Below are positions 15,916 through 21,602 of a stretch of DNA of 21,602 nucleotides, one piece after another. Where the stretch lies: the NCBI GenBank assembly GCA_905234775.1, contig CAJOJC010000014.1, positions 892-22,493 on the forward strand. Reading direction: 5' to 3'. Below the pieces are notes generated by a model. The model worked only from the letters and a program-made list of their open reading frames with translations, was not told where the DNA came from and did not search any database. This DNA comes from an uncultured Bacteroidales bacterium (GTDB lineage: Bacteria; Bacteroidota; Bacteroidia; Bacteroidales; UBA932). Both the position numbers and the translations under genes were made by a program. Position 1 is the stretch's first letter, and the number at the start of each line of letters is the position of its first letter.

Positions 15916-16497
15916 CTTCTTCACTATCCCGCAAAGAATCAGGGCGAAGACAAGCCCTACGGCAAATCCTACGAGGACATCTCCCAGGAAATGTTTTCCT
16001 ACGAATATGCGGCTGGTCCCCACCATCAAAGCCCACACCGTAATCAGAAAAGAATATAACGAGTGAAGGCCCTTCCAGGGTCTTTGTCCTGCGTTGTCTG
16101 CGAAACCAAGACCCAAGATGGAACAAACCGCGAACGCCAAGGCGTTTCCGGCATGGGCAGAGAAGAAACCGAACGATCCGGCGCGGCTCGGAATGAGGAC
16201 GTTGAGGCCGGCTGCGAGCATGTCCTCGTCGCAACCCGGACGCAGGCGGGCTACCGACGCCTTTATAAGATTGGCGAACTGATCGACGCAGAGTATGCAG
16301 AGAGCGGTAGTAAGTATCATCACCAGGCCCTTTCTCCACCCCAGTCTCCATATTAAGAGAGCTGCAGCCAGCAGATACAGGGGAATCCACACGGATTTTC
16401 CGCTGAAGAACATCCACATGCTGTCGGTGAACGGAGTGTGGAGGCTGTTTATAGTCAGGGTCCAGGCCCTGTCGAGTTGTACCAGGGAGTCAATCAT
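15874..16497 (-). CDS. PAP2-superfamily membrane phosphatase
   Basis: A 207-residue membrane protein with the PAP2 catalytic signature in order: KASVARLRP (79-87), FFSAHAGNA (111-119, with the acid His115) and [12 protein letters not shown] (162-173, with nucleophile His169). Several hydrophobic segments surround these. Members dephosphorylate lipids such as undecaprenyl pyrophosphate, lipid A or phosphatidylglycerol phosphate; the substrate is not decidable here. The usual PSGH is SAH in this protein, a common Bacteroidetes variant. It follows obg on the minus strand with an ATGA overlap, so the two are probably co-transcribed. Its 3' end overlaps dut by 42 bases. Confidence 0.88.
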   Translation of the reverse strand: MIDSLVQLDRAWTLTINSLHTPFTDSMWMFFSGKSVWIPLYLLAAALLIWRLGWRKGLVMILTTALCILCVDQFANLIKASVARLRPGCDEDMLAAGLNVLIPSRAGSFGFFSAHAGNALAFAVCSILGLGFADNAGQRPWKGLHSLYSFLITVWALMVGTSRIFVGKHFLGDVLVGFAVGLVFALILCGIVKKLFDARASKSTLAS

Positions 16498-17486
16498 TTG
16501 TGAAGAGCCTGCCAGAGTGTGTCCTTAAGTTCCTTGAGTCCTTCCTGAGTGAGCGAGGAGATAAAGACATGGGGGAGATCCTTGGGAAGCGACTTCTCAA
16601 GGTCTTTCTCGATATCGCGGTCGATAAGGTCGCATTTAGTGATAGCGAGAACGCGGTCTTTGTCCAGAAGTTCTGGATTATACATCTCCAATTCGCCCAG
16701 AAGGGTCTTGTATGCTCCGGGAATATCTTCTTCCAGAGCGGAAATCATGAACAGTAGCACCGAATTGCGCTCGATATGGCGGAGGAACCTGATTCCGATG
16801 CCTTTGCCTTCGTGGGCGCCCTCGATGATACCGGGGATATCCGCCATCACAAACGACTGGTCGTCGTAGTAGCTGACGATGCCCAGATTCGGTTCGAGGG
16901 TAGTAAATGCGTAGGACGCAATTTTCGGCTTCGCTGCGGTGATGGTCGACAGCAGGGTAGACTTACCTGCGTTCGGGAAGCCCACCAGGCCGACGTCTGC
17001 CAGCAACTTTAGCTCGAGAATGTACCAGCCTTCGACGCCTTCTTCGCCAGGCTGCGCAAAGCGCGGAGTTTGGAGGGTAGGGGTCTTGAAATTGTTGTTT
17101 CCGAGTCCACCGCGCCCGCCCTGGCATAGGATGCGTTCCTCGCCGGGTTCGACCAGTTCGAAGAGGACTTCGCCGGTCTCGGCGTCCTTGACTACCGTAC
17201 CCACCGGCACCTGAAGGGTGATGTCTTCGCCGTTCTTTCCATGGCGGAGGCCGCCGCTTCCGTTCTCGCCATCCTCAGCCTTGATGTGCTTGCGGTACTT
17301 GAGGTGGATCAGGGTCCAGAACTGGGGATCGGCCTTGAGGATGATATGGCCGCCGCGTCCGCCGTCGCCTCCGTCGGGCCCGCCCTTAGGGACGTACTTG
17401 GCACGGTAGAGGTGCATCGATCCAGCCCCACCGTGGCCGGAGTGGCAGAAGATCTTAACGTAGTCTATGAAGTTGCTGTCTGGCAT
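16494..17486 (-). CDS. obg: Obg-family GTPase
   Basis: A 330-residue GTPase involved in large ribosomal subunit assembly and stress control. The N-terminal glycine-rich Obg fold spans about 5-158 ([41 protein letters not shown]). The G domain follows with G1 GFPNAGKS (169-176), switch region [11 protein letters not shown] (192-202), G3 [16 protein letters not shown] (216-231), G4 TKCD (283-286) and G5 ISS (309-311). The C-terminal OCT domain of some Obg proteins is absent, as is usual for this length. The ATG at 17486 gives the expected [20 protein letters not shown]. It is first of a two-gene unit with the PAP2 phosphatase. It is divergent from the nitroreductase gene across 50 AT-rich bases. 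Confidence 0.96.
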   Translation of the reverse strand: MPDSNFIDYVKIFCHSGHGGAGSMHLYRAKYVPKGGPDGGDGGRGGHIILKADPQFWTLIHLKYRKHIKAEDGENGSGGLRHGKNGEDITLQVPVGTVVKDAETGEVLFELVEPGEERILCQGGRGGLGNNNFKTPTLQTPRFAQPGEEGVEGWYILELKLLADVGLVGFPNAGKSTLLSTITAAKPKIASYAFTTLEPNLGIVSYYDDQSFVMADIPGIIEGAHEGKGIGIRFLRHIERNSVLLFMISALEEDIPGAYKTLLGELEMYNPELLDKDRVLAITKCDLIDRDIEKDLEKSLPKDLPHVFISSLTQEGLKELKDTLWQALHK

Positions 17487-17536
17487 AAGCGTCGCAATTT
17501 ACGCATTTTCCGGGGAAAAATATTAAATTAGTGTCC

Positions 17537-18214
17537 ATGAATCTCACTGACGCCATTCTCGCGCGCCATTCCGTGCGCAACTATATCGACCGGCCTCTCG
17601 AGGCCGAAAAGGTCGAGGCGCTGCAAAGCTCGATCGCGAAGATTAATAGCTCGACCGGCCTTAACGTCCAGCTCGTACTCGAGGAGCCGAAGGCCTTCAA
17701 CGGCCTCTTTATTTCGAGCTACGGTCAGTTCAGCGGCGTGCGAAATTATATCGTCATGGCCGGGCCGAAGGGCCGGGAGGCCGAAGAAGCGGTCGGCTAC
17801 CACGGCGAAGCGCTGGTCCTGCTCGCCCAAGCGCTCGGGCTGAACACCTGCTGGGTAGGCCTGACCTACAAAAAGGTGCCGGGCGCGTTTACCCTTCGCG
17901 CCGGGGACGTGGTCCATTGCGTGATATCGCTAGGTTATGGTTCCACGCAGGGCGTGCAGCATCCGCTGAAGCCGCTCGAGAACTTCTACGAGGCCCCCGA
18001 GCCGGTTCCAGCGTGGTTTCTCGCAGGAGTCGAGGCAGCCCGCCTGGCTCCTACCGCCATCAACCAGCAGAAATTCCGCTTCATCCTCCATTCCGATTCG
18101 GTGGTCGAGGCCCGTGCCCTTTTCTCGATGGTCGGCTACACTATAATTGATTTGGGCATCGCGAAATACCATTTCGAGCTCGCCGCCGGGCGGGAGAACT
18201 TCACCTGGAAATGA
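17537..18214 (+). CDS. nitroreductase-family flavoprotein
   Basis: A 225-residue protein of the nitroreductase superfamily, most like the two-module single-chain type (TM1586-like). The N-terminal ILARHSVRNYIDRPL (7-21) carries the phosphate-contacting Arg10, Ser12 and Arg14 expected to bind FMN. VRNYIVMAGP (68-77) and GYHGEALVLLAQALGLNTCWVG (87-108) follow. The second module has ARLAPTAINQQKFRFIL (168-184). An FMN-dependent NAD(P)H oxidoreductase activity is likely; the substrate is unknown. The start at ATG 17537 is preferred to an in-frame GTG at 17531. The gene looks richer in G+C, especially at third positions, than obg or the ICMT-like gene beside it. It sits on the opposite strand between two usually clustered genes (adk and obg). 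Confidence 0.86.
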   Translation: MNLTDAILARHSVRNYIDRPLEAEKVEALQSSIAKINSSTGLNVQLVLEEPKAFNGLFISSYGQFSGVRNYIVMAGPKGREAEEAVGYHGEALVLLAQALGLNTCWVGLTYKKVPGAFTLRAGDVVHCVISLGYGSTQGVQHPLKPLENFYEAPEPVPAWFLAGVEAARLAPTAINQQKFRFILHSDSVVEARALFSMVGYTIIDLGIAKYHFELAAGRENFTWK

Positions 18215-18229
18215 CAAAGATATTGCGTT

Positions 18230-18703
18230 ATGAGAGACCTTATCGGATATTTAATCGGTTTCCTGATGTTTGTGGTGGGGGTGCCAGCCGTGATGTGGTG
18301 GGTATCCGGCCGCCCGTTCCCGTATGCTCCGGATGTCTATAGCATGACACTCTCCGTCATGCTGGCAGTCATGGGCCTGGCTCTAAGCATCTGGTCCATA
18401 GTCCATATGCGCAAGGTTGGGGAGGGTAATCCGCTCGACGCGTATAACCACGAAATCGCTCCCCGCACCAAGCATCTGATGACGGATGGCCCTTACGCCT
18501 TCTCGCGCAATCCTATGCTGGTCGGGATTTATTTCTACGATATGGGCGTAATGCTCTGGCTTCAGGAATTGTGGCCGCTGGCGGTATTTGCAGTGGAGGT
18601 TCTGCTGCTCAGTCTGCAAGTCCGCTCCGAAGAACGCCGCCTCGAGGCAGACTTCGGAGAGGAATACCTGGCCTACAAACGCCGGGTCCACAAATATCTA
18701 TAA
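18230..18703 (+). CDS. isoprenylcysteine carboxyl methyltransferase-like membrane protein
   Basis: A 157-residue membrane protein of the ICMT/PEMT-like family. Hydrophobic segments lie at about 5-25, 37-57 and 97-130. The conserved SAM-binding region is GPYAFSRNPMLVG (87-99), with EERRLEADFGEEYLAYKRRV (134-153) near the end; both are family signatures. Bacterial members are presumed SAM-dependent methyltransferases acting on membrane substrates. As bacteria generally lack prenylated CaaX proteins, the substrate is unknown. The ATG lies 15 bases after the nitroreductase stop, so the two are probably one transcription unit. A strong hairpin (18709-18745) follows the stop directly. Confidence 0.85.
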   Translation: MRDLIGYLIGFLMFVVGVPAVMWWVSGRPFPYAPDVYSMTLSVMLAVMGLALSIWSIVHMRKVGEGNPLDAYNHEIAPRTKHLMTDGPYAFSRNPMLVGIYFYDMGVMLWLQELWPLAVFAVEVLLLSLQVRSEERRLEADFGEEYLAYKRRVHKYL

Positions 18704-18708
18704 TCAAA

Positions 18709-18745
18709 TGCGGAAGGTCCCCCGGGAAAAAGGAGACCTTCCGCA
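18709..18745. terminator. bidirectional intrinsic terminator between the ICMT-like gene and adk
   Basis: TGCGGAAGGTC (18709-18719) pairs perfectly with GACCTTCCGCA (18735-18745): 11 bp with a 15-base loop. On the minus strand the stem is followed by TTTGATTATAG; on the plus strand AAAATTTT follows 11 bases later. It lies 5 bases after the ICMT-like stop and 20 bases past the adk stop on the other strand, so it can serve both converging units. Confidence 0.8.
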
Positions 18746-18764
18746 AACTATGGGAAAATTTTGA

Positions 18765-19346
18765 TTACTTGTTGATTTTTTCCATCAGACCGAGAACGCG
18801 GTTGCGGTTCTCTTCGATGGTAGGGGCGTCTGCTGCAACCTCGAAGTACTTGCCCTGTTTCTTATAGTAGTCGATAAGGGGCTCAGTCTGAGCGTGATAG
18901 GTGTTGATACGGTTCTGGATCACGACATCGGATGCGTCATCGACGCGGCCTTCGATGGCGGCGCGGTGACGGATGCGCTGGTGGACCATTTCGTCCGGAA
19001 TCATCAGAGAAATAACTGCGGTTACTTCTGCGCCTCTTGCCGCAAGGATTTTGTCAAGATCGGCTGCCTGACCGAGTGTGCGGGGGAAACCGTCGAGAAG
19101 GAAACCCTCGACATCGTCGATGGAGTTGAAACGCTTCTCGATCATTTTCTCGACCATCTCGTCGGGGACAAGATTACCGGCGGAGATAAGTTCTTTGGCT
19201 TTCATGCCGAGGCCGGTACCGGCAGCAATCTCGGCGCGGAGGAGTTCACCTGTGGAGAGGTGGCAGAGATGATATTTGTCACGAAGAGCTACGGCGTGTG
19301 TGCCTTTTCCGGCTCCCGGAGGGCCGAACATGATGTAGTATTTCAT
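18765..19346 (-). CDS. adk: adenylate kinase (short-LID type)
   Basis: Interconverts ATP + AMP and 2 ADP in the cytosol. The protein has 193 residues: P-loop GPPGAGKGT (8-16), LSTGELLR (30-37, AMP side), DGFPRT (85-90) and RIRHRAAIEGRVDDASDVVIQNR (124-146). The last is a short LID with the catalytic arginines and no zinc-binding insert. Length is typical for Bacteroidetes enzymes, which use the short form. The ATG overlaps the hpt stop (ATGA), making hpt-adk a coupled pair. In related genomes obg often comes next; here an opposite-strand gene pair lies between them. Confidence 0.96.
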   Translation of the reverse strand: MKYYIMFGPPGAGKGTHAVALRDKYHLCHLSTGELLRAEIAAGTGLGMKAKELISAGNLVPDEMVEKMIEKRFNSIDDVEGFLLDGFPRTLGQAADLDKILAARGAEVTAVISLMIPDEMVHQRIRHRAAIEGRVDDASDVVIQNRINTYHAQTEPLIDYYKKQGKYFEVAADAPTIEENRNRVLGLMEKINK

Positions 19347-19894
19347 ATCTGGTCTTTAAGAACGTAAATGTCTTTCAAATTGCGGCCAAGCTGGTCATAG
19401 TCGAGGCCATAGCCGAGGATGAAGCGGTTGGGAACCTCCAGCGCGACATAGTCCAGCTTAAGGTCCTGTTTATAAACTTCCGGCTTAAGTAGCATAGTGC
19501 AGATCTCGACCTGAGCGGCGCCGCTTTCGCGAAGCCTCTTATCGAGGTAGACCATGGTCGCTCCCGTATCTACAATATCTTCGCAGATGATTACCTTGCG
19601 GCCGGTAACGCTGCCGGTGATGCCCATGATTTCCTGGATGTGGCCTCCGGAGCGGGTCCCGCTGTAGGACGCGACTTTAATAGTCATGAGCTCGAGGGGG
19701 AAGTTGAGGCGCTTCATCAGTTCGGATGTGAACATGATAGAGCCGTTGAGAACGCAGAGCAGGATAACAGGCTCTTCTTCGTTTTTGTGTGCTTCGTTAA
19801 TCCTGGCGGCAAGTCTGTCTATAGCCGCTTCGAGTTCTTCGCCCTTAATGTAAGGAACGAAAACCTTGTCATGGACGGTGATGCTGCTTGACAT
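19343..19894 (-). CDS. hpt: hypoxanthine phosphoribosyltransferase
   Basis: Converts hypoxanthine or guanine plus PRPP to IMP or GMP, completing salvage of bases released by nucleoside phosphorylases. The protein has 183 residues from the ATG at 19894 (MSSSITVHDKVFVPYI). Motifs: VLNGSIMF (48-55, pyrophosphate loop region), KVASYSGTRS (73-82, flexible loop), VIICEDIVDTGATM (101-114, the PRPP-binding signature) and YVALEVPNRFILGYGLDYDQ (149-168, purine contacts). The open frame runs far upstream (to 20110), but that part is antisense to the divergent gene and has no family similarity. A consensus -7 box lies 18 bases upstream of the ATG. The gene is first of hpt-adk. Confidence 0.96.
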   Translation of the reverse strand: MSSSITVHDKVFVPYIKGEELEAAIDRLAARINEAHKNEEEPVILLCVLNGSIMFTSELMKRLNFPLELMTIKVASYSGTRSGGHIQEIMGITGSVTGRKVIICEDIVDTGATMVYLDKRLRESGAAQVEICTMLLKPEVYKQDLKLDYVALEVPNRFILGYGLDYDQLGRNLKDIYVLKDQI

Positions 19895-19912
19895 TGGAAA
19901 AATAATTTCTAT

Positions 19913-19920
19913 CAAAGATA
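19913..19920 (-). promoter_or_regulatory. candidate -7 box for hpt-adk
   Basis: The minus strand reads TATCTTTG, a full TAnnTTTG match, 18 bases upstream of the hpt ATG. On the plus strand a weaker TATATTG at 19942-19948 could serve the divergent gene at 19973. No clear -33 elements are seen. Confidence 0.55.
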
Positions 19921-19972
19921 GGAAAATAATACCGTCTTTGCTATATTGCAACCAACTAAATTTAAACTGCGT

Positions 19973-21250
19973 ATGAAACTTCTCTTTCTGACGCTGGCCC
20001 TGATTGCCGGCGCTGATTTTCTGGAATCGGCCGTAAGGCTGTCCGGAGCCTCCTGCGCGGAGGATCTCTCCCAATCTGAAATGGAACGTTATGAGTCGCT
20101 GGCGGCCCATCCGCTCGACCTCAATGGCGCTACCCGTCGCGAACTGCTCGCCAGCGGCCTATTCTCGGCCTACCAGGTCGCGACTATCCTCGATTACATC
20201 GCCGGCAATGGCGAGATCTGCTCAATCGCCGAACTCGGCACCGTCGACGGGATAGGCCCGGAGCGGGCCCGCGACCTCGCGCCTTTCGTCTTACTCGAAC
20301 CTGCAGGCCGCTTGGGCGCGAGGCCGCGAAAAAGGCTCCGGGCCGACTCCATGGTCCGTCTGGCCGACAAAAGCGGCACATGGTCGAACGCCGCTAAAGC
20401 CAGCGCAAGCTACGGCGGCTTCAAGGCCGGGCTCGGGGCGAAGGACCTCAGCCCCACGGCGGGCTACCTGAGCTGGAGCGGCCGGCGAATCGTGGGGCAG
20501 TTGACCGTGGGCGACTTTAGCGCCCGCTTCTGGACAGGATTCACGATGACGACCCTCTACACCGTGGGCGCTTTCGCCCGCTCCGGAACCGGCATCTCCG
20601 GCTCGAACACCCTCTCGGCCGGCAGCGCGAAAAGGGGAATGGCGGCCGATTTTCAGCTCGGCCCCGTCGACCTGTGGGCTTACGCCACGCTCGACGGCGA
20701 GCAAATGGTCCACGTCCAACATATCTCCCGCCGCGCTACCGTCGGCGCCACCGTGCTCCACGACCTCGCAGGCTTCGCCTGCTCGGCCGACTGGCGCTTC
20801 ACGCTGGGCAAGTTCACTGCCTTCGGTGAAAGCGCGATCAATATAGTCATACCCGACTCCGATCGGGTATCTCCGGAAGTACGAGCCACCATGGACGCCG
20901 TGCTGGACGCCCTCTGCGACGACCTCAATACCCCCATCGCCATCGCCCATCTGTTTGATGCCGTGAAACTCATCAACGGCGGCAAGCTGAGTAACGATGA
21001 CAAGGCCGCCCTGGCAAAATTCTTCGAAGAAGTAGTGGGCGGCGTCCTGGGCCTGAAGGACGAAGAGGCCGGCGCCTCCGGCAAGGCCGAAAAGGCCCTG
21101 GAAGGCGTAATGCAACTGGTTCTGGAAAATCGCAAGAAGGCCCGTGAGGAAAAGAACTGGGCCGAAAGCGACCATATCCGTGACCTCCTGGCCTCCTACG
21201 GCATCACCGTCAAAGACACCAAGGACGGAGCAACCTGGACCTTAGAATGA
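19973..21250 (+). CDS. chimeric gene: exported helix-hairpin-helix protein fused to the C-terminus of cysteinyl-tRNA synthetase
   Basis: A 425-residue frame of two unrelated parts. Residues 1-20 are signal-like (MKLLFLTLALIAGADFLESA). Residues about 48-108 hold two helix-hairpin-helix units: LDLNGATRRELLASGLFSAY, then ICSIAELGTVDGIGPERARDL. Residues about 120-290 are beta-rich, as in the large Bacteroidetes HhH proteins that are usually 600 or more residues long. From about residue 300 the sequence is the end of cysteinyl-tRNA synthetase: MDAVLDALCDDLNTPIAIAH, LLGLKDE-like GVLGLKDEE, NWAESDHIRDLLASYGI and VKDTKDGATWTLE. The synthetase catalytic domain, zinc site, HIGH and KMSK motifs are absent. 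Neither parent is complete, so neither normal function is expected. ATG 19973 is chosen for the signal peptide; a TTG at 19946 is also in frame. The upstream part is visibly richer in GC than the tail. Confidence 0.85.
   Translation: MKLLFLTLALIAGADFLESAVRLSGASCAEDLSQSEMERYESLAAHPLDLNGATRRELLASGLFSAYQVATILDYIAGNGEICSIAELGTVDGIGPERARDLAPFVLLEPAGRLGARPRKRLRADSMVRLADKSGTWSNAAKASASYGGFKAGLGAKDLSPTAGYLSWSGRRIVGQLTVGDFSARFWTGFTMTTLYTVGAFARSGTGISGSNTLSAGSAKRGMAADFQLGPVDLWAYATLDGEQMVHVQHISRRATVGATVLHDLAGFACSADWRFTLGKFTAFGESAINIVIPDSDRVSPEVRATMDAVLDALCDDLNTPIAIAHLFDAVKLINGGKLSNDDKAALAKFFEEVVGGVLGLKDEEAGASGKAEKALEGVMQLVLENRKKAREEKNWAESDHIRDLLASYGITVKDTKDGATWTLE
20849..20870. repeat. inverted repeat at the fusion junction
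   Basis: ATACCCGA (20849-20856) and TCGGGTAT (20863-20870) form a perfect 8-bp stem around a 6-base loop CTCCGA. It lies inside the chimeric gene at codons 293-300, where similarity changes from the HhH protein to cysteinyl-tRNA synthetase. Confidence 0.6.
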
Positions 21251-21272
21251 TCCAGTGAATCGAAGGTATCCC

Positions 21273-21331
21273 GGCGCTCTGCAGAGCGCCCGGCCGTAGG
21301 CCGCGGGGGATAATAGGGGGCAGGGCCCCCT
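21273..21331. repeat. cluster of three GC-rich hairpins after the chimeric gene
   Basis: Three inverted repeats follow one another: an 18-base perfect palindrome GGCGCTCTGCAGAGCGCC (21273-21290); CGGCC/GGCCG (21291-21295 and 21299-21303); and AGGGGGC/GCCCCCT (21315-21321 and 21325-21331). An A-rich stretch and then the exodeoxyribonuclease III start at 21361 follow. There is no T-tail on the plus strand, so it is not a standard intrinsic terminator. It may be a repeated intergenic (REP-like) element, a transcript 3'-end stabiliser, or both. Confidence 0.5.
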
Positions 21332-21360
21332 CAAACAAAAAAGAGCGTTAGCTTGTGCTT

Positions 21361-21602
21361 ATGAAATTTATCTCATGGAATGTCAATGGGCTGCGCGCAG
21401 TAGCCGGCAAAGGCTTCGCGGATATTTTCACGGAGCTGGATGCAGATTTTGTGTGTCTGCAGGAGACTAAACTGCAGGCTGGTCAGTTGGACCTGGAGTT
21501 CCTGGGATATGAGTCTTATTGGAACTATGCAGAAAAGAAGGGCTATTCCGGCACGGCCGTTTATACCAGACATACTCCGCAGAGCGTGAAGTATGGTATT
21601 GG
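21361..21602 (+). CDS. xth: exodeoxyribonuclease III (3' end cut by window)
   Basis: The first 80 residues of an ExoIII-type AP endonuclease / 3'-5' exonuclease used in base excision repair. The opening MKFISWNVNGLRAV carries the metal- and substrate-site Asn7 and Asn9. DADFVCLQETKLQ (28-40) has the catalytic metal-binding Glu35. LGYESYWNYAEKKGYSGTAV (48-67) is the next conserved block, with the GYSGTA motif of this family. The gene continues past the window. It starts 29 bases after the hairpin cluster with no clear TAnnTTTG box in between. Confidence 0.95.
   Translation, partial: MKFISWNVNGLRAVAGKGFADIFTELDADFVCLQETKLQAGQLDLEFLGYESYWNYAEKKGYSGTAVYTRHTPQSVKYGI

Noticed and set aside
18765..19346. 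Adenylate kinase apparently lacking part of the LID domain
   Set aside because: The short-LID form of about 190 residues is normal for Bacteroidetes adenylate kinases; all catalytic motifs are present.
19895..20110. 72-residue N-terminal extension of hpt
   Set aside because: It lies antisense to the divergent signal-peptide gene and upstream of the consensus -7 box, and Hpt proteins normally start at MSSSITVHDK-like sequence.
20291..21175. Open frame of 294 codons on the minus strand inside the chimeric gene
   Set aside because: High GC in the real gene leaves few stop codons on the other strand. The frame is low-complexity (Gly/Ala/Glu/Val) and shows no family motifs.
1..21602. tRNA or rRNA genes, CRISPR arrays, transposases or integrases
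   Set aside because: None could be recognised: no regularly spaced direct repeats, no T-loop-like GGTTCGAAtCC with a matching cloverleaf, and no DDE or recombinase motifs in any convincing frame.

Overview
The window is a stretch of Bacteroidales chromosome, mostly housekeeping genes with one surface-appendage operon. This placement is inferred from gene content: a PUR-family DUF3276 protein, a DUF5606 protein, a long NusB, a YbbR-like protein beside coaE, FimA/Mfa-type fimbrial lipoproteins, and several upstream matches to the Bacteroidetes -7 promoter box TAnnTTTG. Base composition looks moderately GC-rich, which would suit Rikenellaceae/Alistipes-like or uncultured gut Bacteroidales better than Bacteroides itself. 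The genus cannot be fixed from the sequence.

Layout. Positions 1-1788 (minus strand) hold a PUR/DUF3276 gene followed by two tandem trimeric-type purine nucleoside phosphorylase genes, the second cut by the window start. A divergent promoter region at about 1789-1870 separates them from a tightly packed plus-strand operon, nusB-yajC-ybbR-like-coaE-DUF5606-rimO (1871-6300). A small zinc-finger gene faces rimO. A 319-base gap follows with an orphan terminator-like hairpin and the ssb promoter. The plus strand then carries ssb and a type V (FimA/Mfa) fimbrial operon of stalk subunit, Mfa2-like anchor and large DUF4906-like lipoprotein (6963-11918). This abuts a minus-strand nucleoside:proton symporter gene. 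Next is a plus-strand tgt-lptG-dut operon (13270-15915), facing a minus-strand obg-PAP2 pair. A nitroreductase/ICMT-like pair on the plus strand (17537-18703) sits between obg and the minus-strand hpt-adk pair. The right end holds a plus-strand chimeric gene, a hairpin-rich intergenic element and the start of exodeoxyribonuclease III.

Functional themes. Purine and nucleotide salvage recurs: two nucleoside phosphorylases, a nucleoside importer, Hpt, Adk and Dut. These could take up nucleosides, split them and convert the bases to nucleotides. Other genes serve transcription, translation and tRNA or ribosomal protein modification (NusB, RimO, Tgt, Obg), the envelope (YajC, LptG, PAP2 phosphatase) and adhesion (fimbriae).

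The most unusual item is the gene at 19973-21250. Its first ~290 codons encode an exported helix-hairpin-helix protein with a probable beta-rich domain. Its last ~120 codons are the C-terminal end of cysteinyl-tRNA synthetase, in frame and without the catalytic part. It is either a real deletion fusion or a mis-assembly, and an inverted repeat lies at the junction. No clear new defence, mobile or CRISPR system is visible.
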